A DNA stretch of 64,000 nucleotides from Pediococcus argentinicus (GCF_001437605.1 NZ_JQCQ01000003.1:1-64000); one strand, 5' to 3'. Positions 20,240 through 29,616 are shown, numbered from the stretch's first letter. Notes: a model not told the origin generated them from the letters alone. Program-made: numbers and translations.

Positions 20240-20267
20240 TTTTTAATATATTTAATTATATATAAAA
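20240..20267. other. AT-rich DNA-unwinding element of oriC
   Basis: A 28-bp stretch made almost only of A and T (TTTTAATATATTTAATTATA and onwards) beside the DnaA-trio repeats. This matches the position of the unwinding element between dnaA and dnaN in Bacillus. Confidence 0.7.
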
Positions 20268-20269
20268 GA

Positions 20270-20284
20270 TAGTAATAGTAATAG
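20270..20284 (+). repeat. DnaA-trio repeats of the origin
   Basis: Five consecutive trinucleotides TAG TAA TAG TAA TAG fit the DnaA-trio consensus read 5'-(T/A)A(G/A)-3', the single-strand DnaA-binding repeats of the Bacillus origin. They lie between the AT-rich element and a short GC step (TGC) followed by a degenerate DnaA box (TGTGATTTC), the canonical order. Confidence 0.75.
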
Positions 20285-20338
20285 TGCTGTGATTTCTGTT
20301 TAAAAAGAAAGAATCGAGCTGTTTAACGGGAAAGTGCC

Positions 20339-20387
20339 TGTGGATAACTTGTTGAAGTAATTGAGAAGTTATCCACACTTATCCACA
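20339..20387. other. oriC: oriC DnaA-box cluster between dnaA and dnaN
   Basis: TGTGGATAA at about 20339-20347, then two direct TTATCCACA boxes at about 20369-20377 and 20379-20387, all perfect matches to the DnaA-box consensus, between dnaA and dnaN. With the trios and AT-rich block this is the incC-like half of a bipartite origin. Confidence 0.9.
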
Positions 20388-20389
20388 AT

Positions 20390-21751
20390 CTAAGGTTTCA
20401 GCTCACTTTTGAGATCTCCAACTTGGCGTTGTAAATCATCGTCAGTTTCAATGTCTTTTTTAATTTTTTCATAGGCATGTAAAACAGTTGTATGATCTTT
20501 TCCACCAAACTCGACCCCAATCATAGGTAATGAGTTATCAGTTAGTTCGCGAGCTAGATACATAGCCACCTGACGCGGAATAACAATGGACTTAGTTCGT
20601 TTCTTACCTTTAATTTCGCTAACAGTCACATGGAAATAAGCTGCAACCTTGTTTTGAATGATATCGATTGTTAAATGACTTAGGTTAGTGCCAAAGTTAA
20701 GACTCTTAAGGGCTTCACTAGCAAGTTCTGTCGTAATTTGGGCATTTTGTAAAGTAGCGTAGGCTTGAATTCGTGCCATGGCACCTTCTAATTCACGAAT
20801 ATTAGAATCAACTTGATTAGCAATGTAGTTCAAAGTTTCATCGGGAATCTCAATTTCATCAGCTAGTGCCTTTTCCCGTAAAATTGCAATTCTTGTTTCC
20901 AAATTAGGAGGTGTAATATCAACGGATAAGCCCCATTTGAAACGAGAAACCAAACGTTCTTGCAACTTAGGAATTTCATTTGGTAAACGATCAGATGTTA
21001 GAACAATTTGTTTTTGATCATTATATAAGGATTCAAAAGTATGGAAGAATTCTTCTTGGGTAGCTTCCTTATCAGCAAAGAATTGCACGTCATCTACTAA
21101 TAAAAGATCAACGTTACGATAAGTCTGGTGGAACTCTTCTTGCCGGTTCTTTTGAATTGAGTTAATAAAATCATTAGTGAAAGCTTCACTAGTTACATAT
21201 TTAACACGAGTTTTAGGATCATTTTTCAAAATTTGATGACCAATGGCGTGCATCAAATGGGTTTTTCCTAGTCCCACACCACCATAGAAGAAGAGCGGGT
21301 TGTATAAAGTTCCGGGATCTTCAGATACTGCTAAAGCTGCAGCGTGAGCCATTTGATTACCACTACCAGTAACAAAAGTTTCAAAAGTATATTTACTATT
21401 TAATTTAGTTTCTTCCATAAACTCTGAGGAAGGTTGCTTTTCAGGTTCAGGAGTTAAGGTAGTTTGAACTGGTTCAGGTTTTGCTTCTTCTTTAATCTCA
21501 TCCTTTAAAACTAACTCGAAGCGAATCGGTTTACCGGTAATTTTATAAGCATGTTCCATAACAGAATTCTTAATATGATCATTCCAGTAACTACGATGTA
21601 CAAAGGAAGGCAACAGAATGGTTAGAACATCATCTTTAAGTGATAATGGTTCAGCAGCATCAATCCATTCATGGAAGGCATCCTTTGACATGGAAGATTC
21701 ACTCTTTAGTTCAGATTCAATTTGATTCCATAATTCATTGTAATTGGGCAC
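20390..21751 (-). CDS. dnaA: chromosomal replication initiator DnaA
   Basis: A 453-aa AAA+ origin-binding protein. Domain I is about 1-85 and the Pro/Glu-rich domain II about 86-115. Domain III has Walker [17 protein letters not shown] (about 157-172) and Walker [10 protein letters not shown] (about 215). Domain IV carries the box-recognition helix-turn-helix with [15 protein letters not shown] near the C terminus, the DnaA signature. It starts with GTG, supported by GGAGGAG 5 nt upstream. The promoter region overlaps a DnaA box (TGTGGAAAA), consistent with autoregulation. Confidence 0.98.
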   Translation of the reverse strand: MPNYNELWNQIESELKSESSMSKDAFHEWIDAAEPLSLKDDVLTILLPSFVHRSYWNDHIKNSVMEHAYKITGKPIRFELVLKDEIKEEAKPEPVQTTLTPEPEKQPSSEFMEETKLNSKYTFETFVTGSGNQMAHAAALAVSEDPGTLYNPLFFYGGVGLGKTHLMHAIGHQILKNDPKTRVKYVTSEAFTNDFINSIQKNRQEEFHQTYRNVDLLLVDDVQFFADKEATQEEFFHTFESLYNDQKQIVLTSDRLPNEIPKLQERLVSRFKWGLSVDITPPNLETRIAILREKALADEIEIPDETLNYIANQVDSNIRELEGAMARIQAYATLQNAQITTELASEALKSLNFGTNLSHLTIDIIQNKVAAYFHVTVSEIKGKKRTKSIVIPRQVAMYLARELTDNSLPMIGVEFGGKDHTTVLHAYEKIKKDIETDDDLQRQVGDLKSELKP

Positions 21752-21806
21752 GAGAACTCCTCCAACGGTTTAATTTGCTAGTAAATTTTAACATGAAAAA
21801 ATAAAG

Positions 21807-22086
21807 TTTTCCACAGATTGTGGAAAACTATTTAAGATTAGGAACATCAAGTTAATGGAATAATCCACAGGCACTGAATATGTGGACTTCTTGGTTATTA
21901 TTAACCAGATATTAACCGTTAATTAAAAAAATCTGTGGATAAAAAAGAGCGTCACATCAAGGATGGAATAGTTTATTAACAGATTTTTTGATATTTGTGG
22001 ATAACTTTTTGAACAAGGTGTGATTTAGGGTCAAATCCGTTCAAAAGGTTGTGCACAGAATAAAATCGATTTATAGTTTATCCACA
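21807..22086. other. oriC: oriC DnaA-box cluster upstream of dnaA
   Basis: The 519-bp gap between dnaA and rpmH holds many DnaA boxes. Perfect TGTGGATAA copies are at 21934 and 21996, and a perfect TTATCCACA at 22078. One-mismatch copies are TTTTCCACA (21807), TGTGGAAAA (21819), TAATCCACA (21861), TGTGGACTT (21881) and TGTGCACAG (22050). This is the incA/B-like half of the bipartite origin. Box orientation changes along the cluster. The rest of the gap is AT-rich and carries the rpmH promoter. Confidence 0.92.
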
Positions 22087-22153
22087 GCTAATGAACTGTA
22101 GCTGCCCGATATTGTTAATAAGCCGGCGTATTTTTTTAAATTCGAGGTTTGAT

Positions 22154-22181
22154 TTGTTGGGATTTTATGCTAATATATTAT
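22154..22181 (+). promoter_or_regulatory. promoter of rpmH-rnpA
   Basis: TTGTTG (22154-22159), 16-bp spacer, TATTAT (22176-22181), about 75 nt upstream of the rpmH ribosome site AGGAGGTGGATCA. Confidence 0.6.
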
Positions 22182-22270
22182 GGTAATTGTTAAAAGGAAC
22201 ATAAACTGATTTTTTAAAATAAATGTTTTTCAGTTTCAGTATTGTGTTATTTCCAGGAGGTGGATCACTA

Positions 22271-22405
22271 ATGAAGCGAACATATCAACCAAAGAAACGT
22301 CATCGTCAACGCGTTCACGGATTCCGAAAACGCATGAGTACAAGTAACGGCCGTAAAGTTTTGGCCCGTCGACGTCAAAAAGGTAGAAGAGTATTATCTG
22401 CATAA
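22271..22405 (+). CDS. rpmH: 50S ribosomal protein L34
   Basis: A 44-aa highly basic protein of usual length ([35 protein letters not shown]). The start at 22271 rather than the longer frame (22223) follows from AGGAGG 7-12 nt upstream and from the universal N terminus MKRTYQP. It is divergent from dnaA, the standard origin arrangement. A terminator-like hairpin separates it partly from rnpA. Confidence 0.98.
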   Translation: MKRTYQPKKRHRQRVHGFRKRMSTSNGRKVLARRRQKGRRVLSA

Positions 22406-22432
22406 GGCCACTGATCCCAGTGGTCTTTTATT
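22404..22432 (+). terminator. hairpin after rpmH
   Basis: GGCCACTG pairs with CAGTGGTC (8 bp, 4-nt loop) followed by TTTTATTTTAG, directly after the rpmH stop. It likely lowers read-through into rnpA, setting different levels of L34 and RnpA. Confidence 0.75.
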
Positions 22433-22505
22433 TTAGTTAATTCAGAGAAGGATTTTATTTTTTATACATATAATATGTGTGATTTAAAGTCTGGGAGAGG
22501 GAAAC

Positions 22506-22868
22506 ATGCGTAAATCATTTCGAATCAAAAAAGAATTAGAATTTCAAAAAGTATTTGAAACACATAATTCTTTTGCAAATCGTAAATTTATTGTCTACGT
22601 TATGGACAAACCAGATCAACCTCATTTTCGAGTGGGTATTTCGGTCGGTAAAAAAATCGGTAATGCTGTAATGCGAAACTTTGTTAAAAGAAGAATTCGG
22701 CAAAGCATTTTGGAAATGAAACCTGAATTACGTCGTGATGTTGATTTCTTAGTCATCGCCCGCCCTCAAACTTCTGGATTACCTATGAAAGAAACCAAGG
22801 AACAATTGAACCATGTCTTTCATTTAGCTGGTTTATTTGTTTCAGATCAAAGTGAGGAAGAAAAGTGA
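22506..22868 (+). CDS. rnpA: ribonuclease P protein component
   Basis: A 120-aa basic protein subunit of RNase [18 protein letters not shown] at the start and the RNR-type signature [16 protein letters not shown] (about 57-72), which contacts the RNA subunit, are diagnostic. GGGAGAGG precedes the ATG. The stop overlaps the yidC start (GTGA), indicating coupling. Confidence 0.97.
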   Translation: MRKSFRIKKELEFQKVFETHNSFANRKFIVYVMDKPDQPHFRVGISVGKKIGNAVMRNFVKRRIRQSILEMKPELRRDVDFLVIARPQTSGLPMKETKEQLNHVFHLAGLFVSDQSEEEK

Positions 22869-23704
22869 AACATTTTAAAAGAAATATCACATTAACAAGT
22901 TTAGCGGCTTTGTCGTTAATTCTTACAGCTTGTGGTACTGCACCAATTACTAGTCATAGTAAGGGGTTCTGGGATGGCGTAATTGTTTACCATTTTTCCC
23001 AGTTTATTGTTTATCTTTCTAAGATCTTCGGCAATAACTATGGTTGGGGTATTATCATCTTTACCATTATTATTCGAATCGTGATCTTACCACTGATGAT
23101 TTATCAAACAAGAACCTCAATGAAAACGGCTGAAATTCAACCGGAAGTTCAAAAGTTACAAAAGAAGTATTCTTCTAAGGATACTGAAACACAACAAAAA
23201 CTTCGTGAAGAACAACAAAAGCTATATGCTGAAGCAGGTGTTAATCCAGTTGCCGGTTGTTTGCCACTCTTAGTTCAGTTGCCAGTTCTATATGCTTTGT
23301 ATGCGGCCGTTAGTCGTACCCAAGTATTAAAGGAAGGTACATTCTTGTGGCTTAACCTTGGTGATAAGGATCCATACTTCATTTTGCCAGTGTTAGCTGC
23401 CTTATTTACTTTTGTAAGTACATGGCTATCAATGAAGTCTCAACCACAATCATCAGCTAGTGGAGTAACTTCAATGATGACATATGGTATGCCAATCATT
23501 ATCTTCTTCACCGCTTTGAGTGTTCCATCTGCGGTTTCACTATACTGGGTTGTTACTAACTTGTTCCAAGTGGGACAAACGTTAGTTATTCAAAATCCAT
23601 TTAAGATCAATCGAGAGCGTGAAGCTAAGCTCCAGGCCGAAAAAGATCGCGAACGTGCAATTAAAAAGGCTAAGCGTAAAGCTACCCAAAGTAAGCGTAA
23701 ATAA
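22865..23704 (+). CDS. yidC: membrane protein insertase YidC (lipoprotein type)
   Basis: A 279-aa Oxa1/YidC insertase. The N-terminal lipoprotein signal ends in LTAC (Cys about 22), followed by five membrane helices. The conserved hydrophilic-groove Arg is in [11 protein letters not shown] (about residue 75). [20 protein letters not shown] is the characteristic helix-3 block. The tail is strongly basic ([24 protein letters not shown]) and contacts ribosomes. The GTG start overlaps the rnpA stop by 4 nt. A terminator follows; the jag/khpB gene that often follows is absent. Confidence 0.96.
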   Translation: MKHFKRNITLTSLAALSLILTACGTAPITSHSKGFWDGVIVYHFSQFIVYLSKIFGNNYGWGIIIFTIIIRIVILPLMIYQTRTSMKTAEIQPEVQKLQKKYSSKDTETQQKLREEQQKLYAEAGVNPVAGCLPLLVQLPVLYALYAAVSRTQVLKEGTFLWLNLGDKDPYFILPVLAALFTFVSTWLSMKSQPQSSASGVTSMMTYGMPIIIFFTALSVPSAVSLYWVVTNLFQVGQTLVIQNPFKINREREAKLQAEKDRERAIKKAKRKATQSKRK

Positions 23705-23715
23705 GTTAAAATAAG

Positions 23716-23745
23716 GTTGATGACAGAAGTCATCAATCTTTTTTT
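23716..23745 (+). terminator. terminator after yidC
   Basis: GTTGATGAC pairs with GTCATCAAT (loop AGAA, one G-T pair), followed by a run of eight T. Confidence 0.88.
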
Positions 23746-23748
23746 GTT

Positions 23749-23779
23749 GCAATTGAAGTTCATTGTTAACTTCAATTGC
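23749..23779. promoter_or_regulatory. perfect inverted repeat upstream of the XRE gene
   Basis: GCAATTGAAGTT and AACTTCAATTGC form a perfect 12-bp inverted repeat around a 7-nt centre. It has no T run on either side, so it is unlikely to be a terminator. A TATAGT -10-like element lies 23 bp downstream. It is a candidate operator for the following XRE protein. Confidence 0.45.
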
Positions 23780-23840
23780 AGCTCAATATCACATTGCTGT
23801 CTATAGTGTGTCGCTGATTTTTGAATTGAGGTGAGACATT

Positions 23841-24191
23841 ATGAAATTTGGTGAGCAGATTCGTGAGCAACGAGAATCACACGCCTGGACCCAAGAAAAA
23901 TTGGCCCATAAGATTTCGGTCTCCACTCAAGATGTGATTGACTACGAGGAAGGTCGAAAATATCCCGAGACCGAAACCTTGATCAAGCTTAGTGAAGTTC
24001 TTTATGTTGGATTAGATCCTTTAGTTAAAGGTAGTCCAGATTTAAGAGAACGAATTACTGTTGGTGGAGCAAAGGATAGCTCTCATATGAGCGTCTACTT
24101 GCGTAACCCGTGGTGGTATTTGTTTTTAGTTTTTGCTTTTGGTGGCTGGTTAACTTGGTTTATTCCAATGATAATTCAAGCATTTAAGTAG
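23841..24191 (+). CDS. XRE-family regulator with a C-terminal membrane helix
   Basis: A 116-aa protein. The N-terminal helix-turn-helix (about 5-60: IREQRESHAWTQEKLAHKI, VSTQDVIDYEEGRKYPETETL) is of the Xre/Cro type. A single hydrophobic segment near the C terminus (about 92-112, WWYLFLVFAFGGWLTWFIPMI) should anchor it to the membrane. AGGTGAG precedes the ATG. It stands alone between the yidC terminator and the mnmE leader. Targets are unknown. The inverted repeat upstream may be its own operator. Confidence 0.8.
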   Translation: MKFGEQIREQRESHAWTQEKLAHKISVSTQDVIDYEEGRKYPETETLIKLSEVLYVGLDPLVKGSPDLRERITVGGAKDSSHMSVYLRNPWWYLFLVFAFGGWLTWFIPMIIQAFK

Positions 24192-24207
24192 ACGAAAACA
24201 TTTTGAA

Positions 24208-24236
24208 TTGACAAACGCCCCATAACCTTTTAAGAT
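24208..24236 (+). promoter_or_regulatory. promoter of the mnmE leader
   Basis: Consensus TTGACA (24208-24213), 17-bp spacer, TAAGAT (24231-24236). It lies upstream of the terminator-like hairpin at 24271, so the transcript starts with an about 100-nt leader. Confidence 0.6.
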
Positions 24237-24270
24237 ATATCTCAGATAAATTGAATACGATGAAGTAGTG

Positions 24271-24320
24271 AAAGTGCTTTGTCCACCCGGCTTATTTTGG
24301 GTGGAGTGGCACTTTTTTTA
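24271..24320 (+). terminator. terminator-like hairpin in the mnmE leader
   Basis: AAAGTGC (24271-24277) pairs with GCACTTT (24309-24315) and, inside it, TCCACCC pairs with GGGTGGA (24282-24288/24299-24305). A run of T follows. The hairpin ends only about 20 nt before the mnmE start codon, so it must be read through for expression. Confidence 0.75.
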
Positions 24321-24341
24321 TTGGAATGAAAGGAAAATACT

Positions 24342-25736
24342 ATGCAAAACGTTGCTACAGAGTTTGATACGATTGCCGCAATTTCAACGCCATCTGGTGA
24401 GGGTGGAATCTCGATTATCCGAATTAGTGGAGAAAATGCAATTGAGGTAGCTAGTCAACTTTATAAAGGAAAGAACTTAGATAAAGTTGCTAGTCATACT
24501 ATTAACTATGGCCATATTATTGATCCAGATACGGAACAAGAAGTTGACGAAGTAATGGTATCAGTCATGCGGGCACCTAATACGTATACGCGAGAAGACG
24601 TTGTTGAAATTAACTGTCACGGTGGGATTGTTGCAACTAACCGAATTTTACAATTGATTTTAGGTGGTTCAGCTCGTTTGGCTAAACCTGGTGAATTTAC
24701 TGAACGCGCCTTCTTAAATGGACGGATTGATTTGTCTCAAGCTGAAGCCGTGATGGATTTAATTCGTGCTAAGACGGATCAATCGATGAAGGTTGCTTTG
24801 GACCAATTAGATGGTAATTTATCGACTTTGATTGCTAATTTACGTCAAGATATCTTAGATGTGTTGGCTCAAGTGGAAGTAAACATTGATTATCCTGAAT
24901 ACGATGATGTTGAAACGGTGACTAGTCGATTACTGCGAGAAAAAGCAGTTGAAGTTAAAGGCCAAGTTCAAATGTTGTTAGCAACGGCTAAGCAAGGTAA
25001 GGTACTTCGTGATGGATTAGCAACTGCAATTGTTGGTCATCCTAATGTTGGAAAATCTAGTATCTTAAATCACCTCTTACATGAAGATAAAGCGATTGTA
25101 ACTGATGTTGCTGGAACAACCCGAGATGTAATTGAAGAATATGTCAATGTGCAAGGAGTCCCATTAAAACTAGTTGATACAGCCGGAATTCATGATACAG
25201 ATGATAAGGTTGAAAAAATTGGGGTTGAACGTAGCAAGAAAGCTATCAGTACAGCTGATTTGGTGGTTCTAGTATTAGATAGCAGTGTACCTTTACGAGA
25301 AGAAGACCGACAGCTATTGAAGCTCACTGAAGGTAGTAAACGAATCGTCGTGCTAAATAAAACTGATTTACCAACTAAGATTGACTTAAATGAACTTCAT
25401 AATGTGGTTAAAAATGATGAGTTAATTAATTCATCAGCAATCGAGCCACTAGGCACAAAAGCACTAGAAGAAAGAATCGCGAAGATGTTCTTCGCAGGTA
25501 ATATTGAAAATAATTCTAATAATATTATGGTAACTAATGCACGTCATATTGGACTACTAAAACAAGCTTCTGATGCTTTAGATTCAGTTTTAGAAGGTCT
25601 TGATAATGATATTCCAGTTGATTTAGTACAGATTGATATGACTAGAGCTTGGGAGCTACTTGGTGAAATCACTGGTGATAGTTATCAAGATGAATTATTA
25701 GATCAACTATTTAGTCAGTTCTGTTTAGGAAAATAA
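24342..25736 (+). CDS. mnmE: tRNA modification GTPase MnmE
   Basis: A 464-aa GTPase that, with MnmG, adds the (carboxymethyl)aminomethyl group to wobble uridine 34 of tRNAs. The N-terminal tetrahydrofolate-binding domain is about 1-118 and the helical domain surrounds the G domain. G motifs are GHPNVGKSS (about 229), [14 protein letters not shown] and NKTD. The C terminus is FCLGK, where the usual form is C(I/L)GK, with the conserved Cys retained. AAGGAAA lies upstream. mnmG follows 18 bp later. Confidence 0.97.
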   Translation: MQNVATEFDTIAAISTPSGEGGISIIRISGENAIEVASQLYKGKNLDKVASHTINYGHIIDPDTEQEVDEVMVSVMRAPNTYTREDVVEINCHGGIVATNRILQLILGGSARLAKPGEFTERAFLNGRIDLSQAEAVMDLIRAKTDQSMKVALDQLDGNLSTLIANLRQDILDVLAQVEVNIDYPEYDDVETVTSRLLREKAVEVKGQVQMLLATAKQGKVLRDGLATAIVGHPNVGKSSILNHLLHEDKAIVTDVAGTTRDVIEEYVNVQGVPLKLVDTAGIHDTDDKVEKIGVERSKKAISTADLVVLVLDSSVPLREEDRQLLKLTEGSKRIVVLNKTDLPTKIDLNELHNVVKNDELINSSAIEPLGTKALEERIAKMFFAGNIENNSNNIMVTNARHIGLLKQASDALDSVLEGLDNDIPVDLVQIDMTRAWELLGEITGDSYQDELLDQLFSQFCLGK

Positions 25737-25754
25737 AATTACGGAGTGGGAATA

Positions 25755-27662
25755 ATGACAGAAGTTAAGCAGTATGATGGTCGCGATTATGATGTAATCG
25801 TTGTTGGAGCAGGACATGCTGGTTCTGAAGCAGCTTTAGCAGCTGCAAGAATGGGTAATCGGACTTTACTCATGACAATTAATTTAGATATGGTCGCTTT
25901 CATGCCATGTAATCCATCAATTGGTGGACCGGCTAAGGGAATCGTTGTTAGAGAAATTGACGCACTTGGTGGAGAAATGGGTCGTAATATCGATAAGACC
26001 TACGTTCAAATGCGAATGCTCAATACTGGTAAAGGACCTGCTGTTAGGGCACTTAGAGCTCAAGCAGATAAGCATGCATACCATGCTGAAATGAAGAAGA
26101 CAATTGAAGATGAACCTAACTTAACATTACGTCAGGGAATTGTTGATGATTTAATTGTTGAAGATGGTGTATGTAAGGGAATTATTACTAATACAGGAGC
26201 ACGTTACCATGCCAAGAGTGTGGTTCTTACATTAGGGACAGCTGCACGCGGTAAGATTATTATTGGAGAATTAACATATTCATCAGGTCCTAATAACTCA
26301 CAACCAGCTATGGAACTGACTAAGAACTTAACAGAAAAGTATCATTTTGATTTGGAACGCTTCAAGACAGGTACTCCTCCTCGAGTTGATGGTGGAACAA
26401 TTGATTATGACGAAACTGAAGAACAACCTGGTGATGTTGAACCAAACCATTTCAGTTTCCAAACACCAGACAGTAAGTATATTGAACTTAAAAATCAACT
26501 TTCATGTTGGTTAACATATACAAATGAGAAGACACATGAAATCATTCGTCAAAACCTAGATCGTGCACCAATGTTCTCAGGTATGATCGAAGGTGTCGGT
26601 CCTCGTTATTGTCCTTCAATTGAAGATAAAATCGTCCGCTTTGCGGACAAGAGTCGTCACCAATTATTCCTTGAACCAGAAGGCCGTAAGACAGAAGAAT
26701 GGTACGTTCAAGGGCTTTCAACTTCAATGCCTGAAGAAGTTCAACAACAAATTCTCCATTCAATTAAAGGTTTGGAAAATGCAGAAATGATGCGCCCTGG
26801 TTATGCTATTGAATATGATGTTGTTGCACCATATCAATTGAAAGCATCACTAGAAACTAAGTTGGTTAAAAACTTATTTACTGCAGGTCAAACAAATGGA
26901 ACTTCAGGTTATGAAGAAGCAGCTGGACAAGGATTGATGGCAGGTATTAATGCTGGTCGTCGTGCATTAGGCAAATCAGAATTTACCTTAAAGCGTAGTG
27001 ATGGTTATATCGGAGTTATGATTGATGACTTGGTTACAAAGGGAACAAAAGAACCTTATCGTTTACTAACCAGTCGTGCCGAATATCGTTTAATTTTACG
27101 CCATGACAATGCTGATCTAAGACTTACTGAAATGGGTCACGAATTAGGACTTGTTAATGAAGACGAATACAACGCTTATTTGCAAAAGAAAGCTGATATC
27201 AAAGCTGAATTACAACGTTTGAGTGAGTATCGAATCAAGCCTTCACAAGTTGAAGAATTTCTCACTGAACATGGTGCAAATGGACTTAAAGATGGTGTGT
27301 TAGCATCAGAATTCTTGCGTCGTCCCGAAGTTACTTATAATGATCTTTTGAAGTTCATTCCAGCCTCAGATAAGGATCTTGATCGTCGAGTAGTTGAACA
27401 AGTTGAAATCGAAACGAAGTATGCCGGATATATTAAGAAAGCTAAAGCTCGTGTAGATCACTTGAAGAAGATGGAAGAAAAGAAGATTCCAGATCGTATT
27501 GATTACGCAGCGATTAATGGTCTTGCTACTGAAGGCCGTCAAAAGCTGGAAAAAATTCAACCTGCAACCTTGGCGCAAGCATCAAGAATCAGTGGTGTTA
27601 ACCCCGCTGATATCGCTATTTTGAGTGTTTATATTCAACAAGGTCGTATTGCTAAAGTTTAA
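25755..27662 (+). CDS. mnmG: tRNA uridine-5-carboxymethylaminomethyl modification enzyme MnmG
   Basis: A 635-aa FAD-dependent partner of MnmE. The FAD-binding GxGxxG is [19 protein letters not shown] near the N terminus, followed by the family signatures [11 protein letters not shown] and [13 protein letters not shown]. The second signature [17 protein letters not shown] lies near residue 380. The C-terminal helical domain binds MnmE. The ATG at 25755 was chosen over the GTG three codons upstream because CGGAG lies 8 nt before it. A terminator follows at 27669. Confidence 0.97.
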   Translation: MTEVKQYDGRDYDVIVVGAGHAGSEAALAAARMGNRTLLMTINLDMVAFMPCNPSIGGPAKGIVVREIDALGGEMGRNIDKTYVQMRMLNTGKGPAVRALRAQADKHAYHAEMKKTIEDEPNLTLRQGIVDDLIVEDGVCKGIITNTGARYHAKSVVLTLGTAARGKIIIGELTYSSGPNNSQPAMELTKNLTEKYHFDLERFKTGTPPRVDGGTIDYDETEEQPGDVEPNHFSFQTPDSKYIELKNQLSCWLTYTNEKTHEIIRQNLDRAPMFSGMIEGVGPRYCPSIEDKIVRFADKSRHQLFLEPEGRKTEEWYVQGLSTSMPEEVQQQILHSIKGLENAEMMRPGYAIEYDVVAPYQLKASLETKLVKNLFTAGQTNGTSGYEEAAGQGLMAGINAGRRALGKSEFTLKRSDGYIGVMIDDLVTKGTKEPYRLLTSRAEYRLILRHDNADLRLTEMGHELGLVNEDEYNAYLQKKADIKAELQRLSEYRIKPSQVEEFLTEHGANGLKDGVLASEFLRRPEVTYNDLLKFIPASDKDLDRRVVEQVEIETKYAGYIKKAKARVDHLKKMEEKKIPDRIDYAAINGLATEGRQKLEKIQPATLAQASRISGVNPADIAILSVYIQQGRIAKV

Positions 27663-27668
27663 TTATTT

Positions 27669-27698
27669 GAAAGACTTCCACTATGGAGGTCTTTTTAA
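27669..27698 (+). terminator. terminator after mnmG
   Basis: AAAGACTTCC pairs with GGAGGTCTTT (one G-T pair) around ACTAT, followed by TTTAATTT. Confidence 0.8.
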
Positions 27699-27699
27699 T

Positions 27700-27749
27700 T
27701 TGACTTTTCTATATTAAAGTATAGTATAACGTTAAAATATATTTTAACG
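27700..27749 (+). promoter_or_regulatory. promoter and 20-bp operator palindrome of the MFS-regulator pair
   Basis: TTGACT (27700-27705) with a -10 at about 27722-27730 (TAGTAT or TATAAC). The sequence from 27730 to 27749 is a perfect palindrome (half-site CGTTAAAATA) lying directly after the -10 and before the start codon at 27757. That position would block transcription when bound. The cognate protein is probably the winged-helix regulator encoded at 29003. Confidence 0.65.
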
Positions 27750-27756
27750 ATAGAAG

Positions 27757-29013
27757 ATGAGGCGTTTGAGTAAAAGGCAGGAGTACATACAGGGATTAAA
27801 AATCGTCCTAATTAACTTAATTGATCCGGTTTGTTATGGTACTTTAGATTTTGCGATTGGATTACTCTTATTGCAAAAAACGGGGTCGGCCATTAACTTT
27901 GGCTTGAGTTTGATTGTTGGTCCAATTGTGGGAGTTATCTTGTTTCCTGTTGTTGGACCATTGATCGATCATTTTAGTCATAAACGAATTATTGTCCTAT
28001 CACAGCTAGAGATTTTACTAGTTTTATTGTTGTTTGTTGGTTTTTTTAGCCATATTTCAGGTCAGATAGTTTTACCATTAATTGGATTATTGATCTTACT
28101 TAATATAGGTCAGCAATTAGTCGGTTCAACCTTTCAGGCATCGTTAATAAATTTTGTTTCAAAAGATAATCTACCTAGTCTTAATTCTGGTATTCAAGTT
28201 GTTCGATCAGTTGCAAATATCGTCAGTCCATTGTTAGGAGCGATGGTGTATGGATTAGTCCAGATGGACTTAATTCCTGTTATTGTGCTGGTTGGTGTAG
28301 GCATTAGTATGCTATTTGTGCTAACTCTGAAGTTCAATGAAGTAACTAATGAAGTTAATGTGAAGCTTAATTTAAAAAAAGATATGCTAGAGGGATTCGC
28401 ATACTTAAAAGAACATCAGAATATTTTTATGTTGGTTTTAATCCTGCCACTGATTAACTTTTTCGTATCATTTATTGATGTTGGAGTTCCATTTATAGTT
28501 CTTCATGTCTTTCATTTATCCAAGTTTGGATATGGGCTAATTGAGGCAGCTTTCTCGGTTGGTATGGTGCTCGCTGGCGTTCTATTTGCCAAGACTAAAA
28601 TTAAGAAAAATCAGATTGAGATATCATTTAATTACATCGCTTTATTTGCAGTAATTACTTGTTTGATGGCAATTCCTGCAATAATAGGTCACGGTATGAA
28701 TCAAACATTTCTTATAACCTACTTTATTTTAGGTAATTTGATTTCGGGTGTTGTATCATTCAAAATTGATGTTCCTGCCTTTGGATACTTACAACTTAAT
28801 ATTCCAGAGAATTTTCAAGGTAGAGTATTCAACTTAATTAATACGATCAGTCCATTAGTTATGCCACTCGGGGTTTTATTAGCTGGTTTTCTGTATAATC
28901 ATTTTAATAGCGGTTTGGTTTTATTAGGTAGTGGTTTGATCAATTTAGTTTTAATTCTCATTTCAATTAAAGTATATAAACAAAAAGTTGGAGATAATAA
29001 TTTTGACAAATAA
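27757..29013 (+). CDS. MFS transporter
   Basis: A 418-aa protein with about 12 membrane helices. The loop GPLIDHFSHKRIIVLSQ matches MFS motif A, and AGFLYNHFNSG occurs near the C terminus. Length and pattern (LLLQKTGSAINFGLSLIVGPIVG) resemble the MFS_3 / antibiotic-efflux-like group common beside regulators in Firmicutes. The ribosome site before the ATG is weak. The downstream regulator gene starts inside its last codons, so the two are coupled. Substrate unknown. Confidence 0.85.
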   Translation: MRRLSKRQEYIQGLKIVLINLIDPVCYGTLDFAIGLLLLQKTGSAINFGLSLIVGPIVGVILFPVVGPLIDHFSHKRIIVLSQLEILLVLLLFVGFFSHISGQIVLPLIGLLILLNIGQQLVGSTFQASLINFVSKDNLPSLNSGIQVVRSVANIVSPLLGAMVYGLVQMDLIPVIVLVGVGISMLFVLTLKFNEVTNEVNVKLNLKKDMLEGFAYLKEHQNIFMLVLILPLINFFVSFIDVGVPFIVLHVFHLSKFGYGLIEAAFSVGMVLAGVLFAKTKIKKNQIEISFNYIALFAVITCLMAIPAIIGHGMNQTFLITYFILGNLISGVVSFKIDVPAFGYLQLNIPENFQGRVFNLINTISPLVMPLGVLLAGFLYNHFNSGLVLLGSGLINLVLILISIKVYKQKVGDNNFDK

Positions 29014-29563
29014 AATGAATGAACTTGTTTCAATTTTTAATGATGACCGAAATCGAAGGATTCTGAATGCTGCCACAGGAGAAAATGGTATCAGTACCAA
29101 AGACTTAGCTAACAAGCTAAACTTAAAATCATCTAATCTTTACTATCCAATTCAAAAGTTAACTGAACTTCAATTGTTAGAAGTGGTTGGAACACGACAG
29201 GTTAAGAATCTGACTGAAAAGTTGTATCGATCAACTGGGGTTTTTCAGCAAGAATCACAAAGAATTAATATAAATCAAGAATATGCTAAGCAGCATCCGG
29301 AGTTGTTAATGGCGTTGTTCTTAGCTCAGCAGCAAGATGATCGGAAAGCATATGAAGTTCACTTAAACAAAGTACAAGAAGCAACTGTTCCGGAAGAAGA
29401 GTTGATGACTTGGGTTTCCAATTCGGTTAAAATACCTGGAAAACAGAAGACAAAGTTTGTGCAGGACTTCTTGTCTTTAATAGATAAGTATCAAGTCACA
29501 GATAATAAAGATGCCGAGGAGTTTACGATTAGTTTTTCGATGTATGAAAAGGATAATAATTAA
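29003..29563 (+). CDS. winged-helix (ArsR-like) transcriptional regulator
   Basis: About 186 aa. The N-terminal winged helix (about 1-80) reads NDDRNRRILNAATGENGISTKDLANKLNLKSSNLYYPIQKLTELQLLEVVG, the layout of ArsR/PadR-like repressors. The C-terminal half is helical and may bind a ligand or dimerise. The TTG at 29003 is preferred because GGAG lies 9 nt upstream; the first ATG is at 29015 and would be 21 nt away. It overlaps the MFS stop by 11 nt. It probably represses the pair through the palindrome at 27730. Terminator and parS follow. Confidence 0.8.
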   Translation: MTNKMNELVSIFNDDRNRRILNAATGENGISTKDLANKLNLKSSNLYYPIQKLTELQLLEVVGTRQVKNLTEKLYRSTGVFQQESQRININQEYAKQHPELLMALFLAQQQDDRKAYEVHLNKVQEATVPEEELMTWVSNSVKIPGKQKTKFVQDFLSLIDKYQVTDNKDAEEFTISFSMYEKDNN

Positions 29564-29565
29564 TA

Positions 29566-29581
29566 TGTTTCACGTGAAACA
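29566..29581. other. parS: parS site (ParB/Spo0J binding)
   Basis: TGTTTCACGTGAAACA is a perfect 16-bp match to the parS consensus TGTTNCACGTGAAACA and is itself a perfect palindrome. It lies about 7.5 kb from oriC, between converging genes. Confidence 0.92.
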
Positions 29582-29583
29582 AA

Positions 29584-29616
29584 AAAGGACGCCGGTTAAA
29601 AACCGACGTCCTTTTA
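29584..29616. terminator. bidirectional terminator beside parS
   Basis: AAAAGGACG-C-CGGTT pairs with AACCG-A-CGTCCTTTT around a short A-rich loop, with A and T runs outside. It closes the regulator gene (plus) and the 67-aa gene (minus). Confidence 0.85.

Noticed and set aside
24268-24450. 60-codon plus-strand frame starting GTG over the mnmE leader
   Set aside because: It spans the terminator hairpin and runs into mnmE in another frame. No ribosome site or protein similarity.
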